Positions 5,462 through 7,285 of a stretch of DNA of 7,285 nt are shown here, piece by piece. The position numbers and the translations under genes are program-made. The stretch's first letter is position 1; every line of letters starts with the position of its first letter. The notes under the pieces are model-generated. The model worked only from the letters and a program-made list of their open reading frames with translations, was not told where the DNA came from and ran no database searches. Source of the stretch: Deltaproteobacteria bacterium RIFCSPHIGHO2_12_FULL_43_9 (lineage in GTDB: Bacteria > Bdellovibrionota > O2-12-FULL-43-9); contig MGRR01000042.1 in assembly GCA_001798265.1 (NCBI GenBank), forward strand, positions 3,692 to 10,976, written 5' to 3'.

Positions 5462-6297
5462 TGCCTCTCTCGTCTTAATCTAAGTTGATCAAGCTCTAAA
5501 ATCTCTTCCAGTAGAATAGATAATTTATCAAGTGGCAAAGAATTTGGTCCATCACTCAGAGCCTTTTCAGGGTCTGGATGCACCTCAAGAAAAATTCCAT
5601 CAACCCCCACACCCAATGCGGCACGGGTTAATGGCGCAATCAACTCCCGTCTACCACCCGTGTAAGAGCCTTGTCCACCGGGAAGCTGAACACTGTGTGT
5701 AGCATCGAATACCACCGGACATCCCAGGGTCCTAAGTTGATGTAATCCACCCATATCGACAACCAGATTGTTATAACCAAATGTGGTCCCTCGTTCGATC
5801 AGAATCACATCATCACTGCCAGCCTCTCTTAGTTTTTCAACAACGGATTTCATATCCCATGGCGCGAGAAACTGCCCTTTCTTGATACTCACAGGTTTTT
5901 TTGTTTTAGCGGCAGCAATAAGAAGATCAGATTGTCTGCAAAGAAATGCCGGTATTTGAAGCAAATCAACAACCTCAGACGCAAACTTTGCCTGCTCGGG
6001 CAGATGGATGTCTGTCGTTACCGGAATACCGAATATTTTTTTAACCTCTTCCAGAAGAAGGAGCCCCTTTTCCATTCCCGGGCCGCGAAAAGAGTGCATT
6101 GAGGTTCTATTTGCCTTGTCGAAACTCGATTTGAATATAAATTGAAGACCTAAATTATTCGTTTTCTCTTTTATTTTTCCGGCAACCTCATGGATGAGAT
6201 CCCTTGATTCAATCACACAGGGGCCGGCAATTAAGACTATTGGAGCTTTATTCCCAAATTTAACCTTACCAACCTTCACTTCTTTAGGGGGAATCAT
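5458..6297 (-). CDS. kdsA: KDO-8-phosphate synthase, apparently metal-dependent type
   Basis: Condenses phosphoenolpyruvate with arabinose-5-phosphate to 3-deoxy-D-manno-octulosonate-8-phosphate in the cytoplasm, using the KdsD product. The 279 residues are normal. Seen: IAGPCVIES (23-31), FKSSFDKANRTS (55-66), SFRGPGMEKGL (69-79), TTDIHLPEQ (94-102), IKKGQFLAPWDM (138-149), ERGTTFGYNNLVVDM (168-182), FDATHSVQLPGG (197-208), FLEVHPDP and SDGPNSLPL (248-256). The four metal ligands of Aquifex aeolicus KdsA (Cys11, His185, Glu222, Asp233) map with a constant offset of 16 to Cys27, His201, Glu238 and Asp249, whereas the metal-free E. coli type has Asn at the Cys position. The ATG at 6295-6297 has AGGA just upstream. 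It begins 8 nt after pyrG and overlaps kdsD by 4 nt. Confidence 0.97.
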   Translation of the reverse strand: MIPPKEVKVGKVKFGNKAPIVLIAGPCVIESRDLIHEVAGKIKEKTNNLGLQFIFKSSFDKANRTSMHSFRGPGMEKGLLLLEEVKKIFGIPVTTDIHLPEQAKFASEVVDLLQIPAFLCRQSDLLIAAAKTKKPVSIKKGQFLAPWDMKSVVEKLREAGSDDVILIERGTTFGYNNLVVDMGGLHQLRTLGCPVVFDATHSVQLPGGQGSYTGGRRELIAPLTRAALGVGVDGIFLEVHPDPEKALSDGPNSLPLDKLSILLEEILELDQLRLRRERQ

Positions 6298-6305
6298 AGA
6301 GAATC

Positions 6306-7285
6306 CTAAACTCTGGCTTCAACCTTTTTGTATGATGTTTTTATTTTCTTGGATTTTTTCACAGAAAGATATTTACTCTCTGCTGCCGCCTGGATAAAGC
6401 TTGCAAAAAGTGGGTGCGGTCTCCATGGCCTCGATTTAAATTCCGGATGAAACTGGCATCCAATGAACCAGGGATGTGCCGGGATCTCAATCATCTCAAC
6501 CAGATTTAATGGTTCATGCCTGCCACCGATAACCAACCCCTTCTTTTCAAGCGCGGATACATAGTAATTATTCACTTCAAATCTATGTCGATGACGCTCT
6601 CTGATCTCCTCCTCTCCAAAAGTCTTCATCGCCCTAGTCCCTTTTTTCAATTTACAACTATAGGTCCCCAAACGCATTGTTCCACCCTTGGTATCAACAC
6701 CTCTCTGGGATTCCATAATGTCTATAACGCATGGGTGTTTTTTATCAACCGGCTCAAACTCTCTTGATGTAGCATTTTTAAACCCCAAAACATTACGGGC
6801 ATATTCTATTACTGCGATTTGCAGACCAAAACAAATCCCGAAATATGGAATTTTTTCTATTCTCGCGTATCGAACCGCCTCAATCTTGCCCTCAATGCCT
6901 CTTGAGCCAAATCCGCCAGGAACGAGAATTCCATCGAGGTTTTCAAGAACCTTAGAAGAATTTTTCTTATCCAAACCCTCTGAATCAACAAACTCCAGCT
7001 TAACTTCGACATCATTCGCAAAACCACCGTGCGTAAGCGCCTCTATTAGCGATTTATAAGAATCCTGCAGATGAACATACTTACCAACGATGCCTATAGC
7101 CACAGAACGCCGTGAAACATTTGATAGTTTCCTTTGAATCTTCTTCCACACATCAAGTTTGGGCGCACCGGTCCAGACCTTTAATTTATCCAGAACAATA
7201 GAATCGAGCCCTTCATTGTGAAATCGAAGCGGAACCTCGTAGATGCTCTCAACATCCTGTGCCGTTATTACCGAAGTTGAGTCAA
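6306..7285 (-). CDS. pyrG: CTP synthase, C-terminal part (runs off right edge)
   Basis: Aminates UTP to CTP with glutamine as nitrogen donor; cytoplasmic. About 325 C-terminal residues of an enzyme usually near 540 are visible. At the edge is the end of the synthetase domain: reading inward from 7283, DSTSVITAQDVESIYEVPLR, then GLDSIVLDKL. The class I glutamine amidotransferase domain follows (VAIGIVGKYVHLQDSYKSLIEAL, the first part at about 7105-7080), with ILVPGGFGSRGIEGK, the nucleophile Cys in YFGICFGLQ (codon 6831-6833), GGTMRLG, ERHRHRFEVNN, and the catalytic His and Glu in CQFHPEF (6441-6449). The frame is open through the edge; the GTG at 7149-7151 is internal and not the start. The C-terminal tail is lysine-rich. 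CTP also serves KdsB in activating KDO, which fits the kdsA-kdsD neighbours. Stop TAG, then an 8-nt gap to kdsA. Confidence 0.97.
   Translation of the reverse strand, partial: DSTSVITAQDVESIYEVPLRFHNEGLDSIVLDKLKVWTGAPKLDVWKKIQRKLSNVSRRSVAIGIVGKYVHLQDSYKSLIEALTHGGFANDVEVKLEFVDSEGLDKKNSSKVLENLDGILVPGGFGSRGIEGKIEAVRYARIEKIPYFGICFGLQIAVIEYARNVLGFKNATSREFEPVDKKHPCVIDIMESQRGVDTKGGTMRLGTYSCKLKKGTRAMKTFGEEEIRERHRHRFEVNNYYVSALEKKGLVIGGRHEPLNLVEMIEIPAHPWFIGCQFHPEFKSRPWRPHPLFASFIQAAAESKYLSVKKSKKIKTSYKKVEARV

Noticed and set aside
7149..7151. GTG as the start of a separate glutamine amidotransferase gene
   Set aside because: The frame stays open to the right edge and encodes the end of the CTP synthase synthetase domain (QDVESIYEVPLR), so this codon is internal to pyrG.

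Overview
This window is a housekeeping region of a Gram-negative, LPS-making bacterium. All seven genes lie on the minus strand, so transcription runs from the right edge to the left. The order pyrG, kdsA, kdsD, lptC, (lptA), lptB, rpoN, hpf is the arrangement I associate with Deltaproteobacteria/Desulfobacterota such as Geobacter relatives. Moderate GC and the repeat families in the gaps fit that assignment, but the exact lineage cannot be fixed from this sequence.

Right block (7285 to 4487): the C-terminal half of CTP synthase (pyrG, cut by the window edge), kdsA and kdsD. These are tightly packed, with an 8-nt gap and then a 4-nt ATGA overlap. PyrG makes CTP. KdsD makes arabinose-5-phosphate and KdsA condenses it with PEP to KDO-8-phosphate. 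CTP is also needed to activate KDO, so the block is a coherent KDO/lipid A core supply unit. The phosphatase gene kdsC, often next in this order, is not here.

Gap 4230-4486: a perfect 55-nt palindrome built from four copies of a 14-nt unit starts 14 nt after the kdsD stop. Upstream of lptC there is a dyad and a strong match to a sigma-54 (-24/-12) promoter. The region therefore looks like the boundary between two transcription units.

Middle block (4229 to 675): a 317-residue protein that appears to be LptC fused to an LptA-like domain, then lptB (LPS export ATPase), rpoN (sigma-54) and hpf (ribosome hibernation factor), with gaps of 3 to 17 nt. The sigma-54 promoter candidate at the head of this unit suggests rpoN autoregulation together with LPS export.

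Gap 388-674: an imperfect palindromic repeat of about 131 nt resembling widespread bacterial interspersed repeats. It is flanked by an 11-nt direct repeat whose right copy spans the end of hpf. A promoter with an inverted repeat for metK follows.

Left edge (387 to 1): the N-terminal 129 codons of S-adenosylmethionine synthetase (metK), cut by the window edge. I found no mobile-element gene, RNA gene, CRISPR array or defence system. The interest lies in the gene fusion and in the two intergenic regions.
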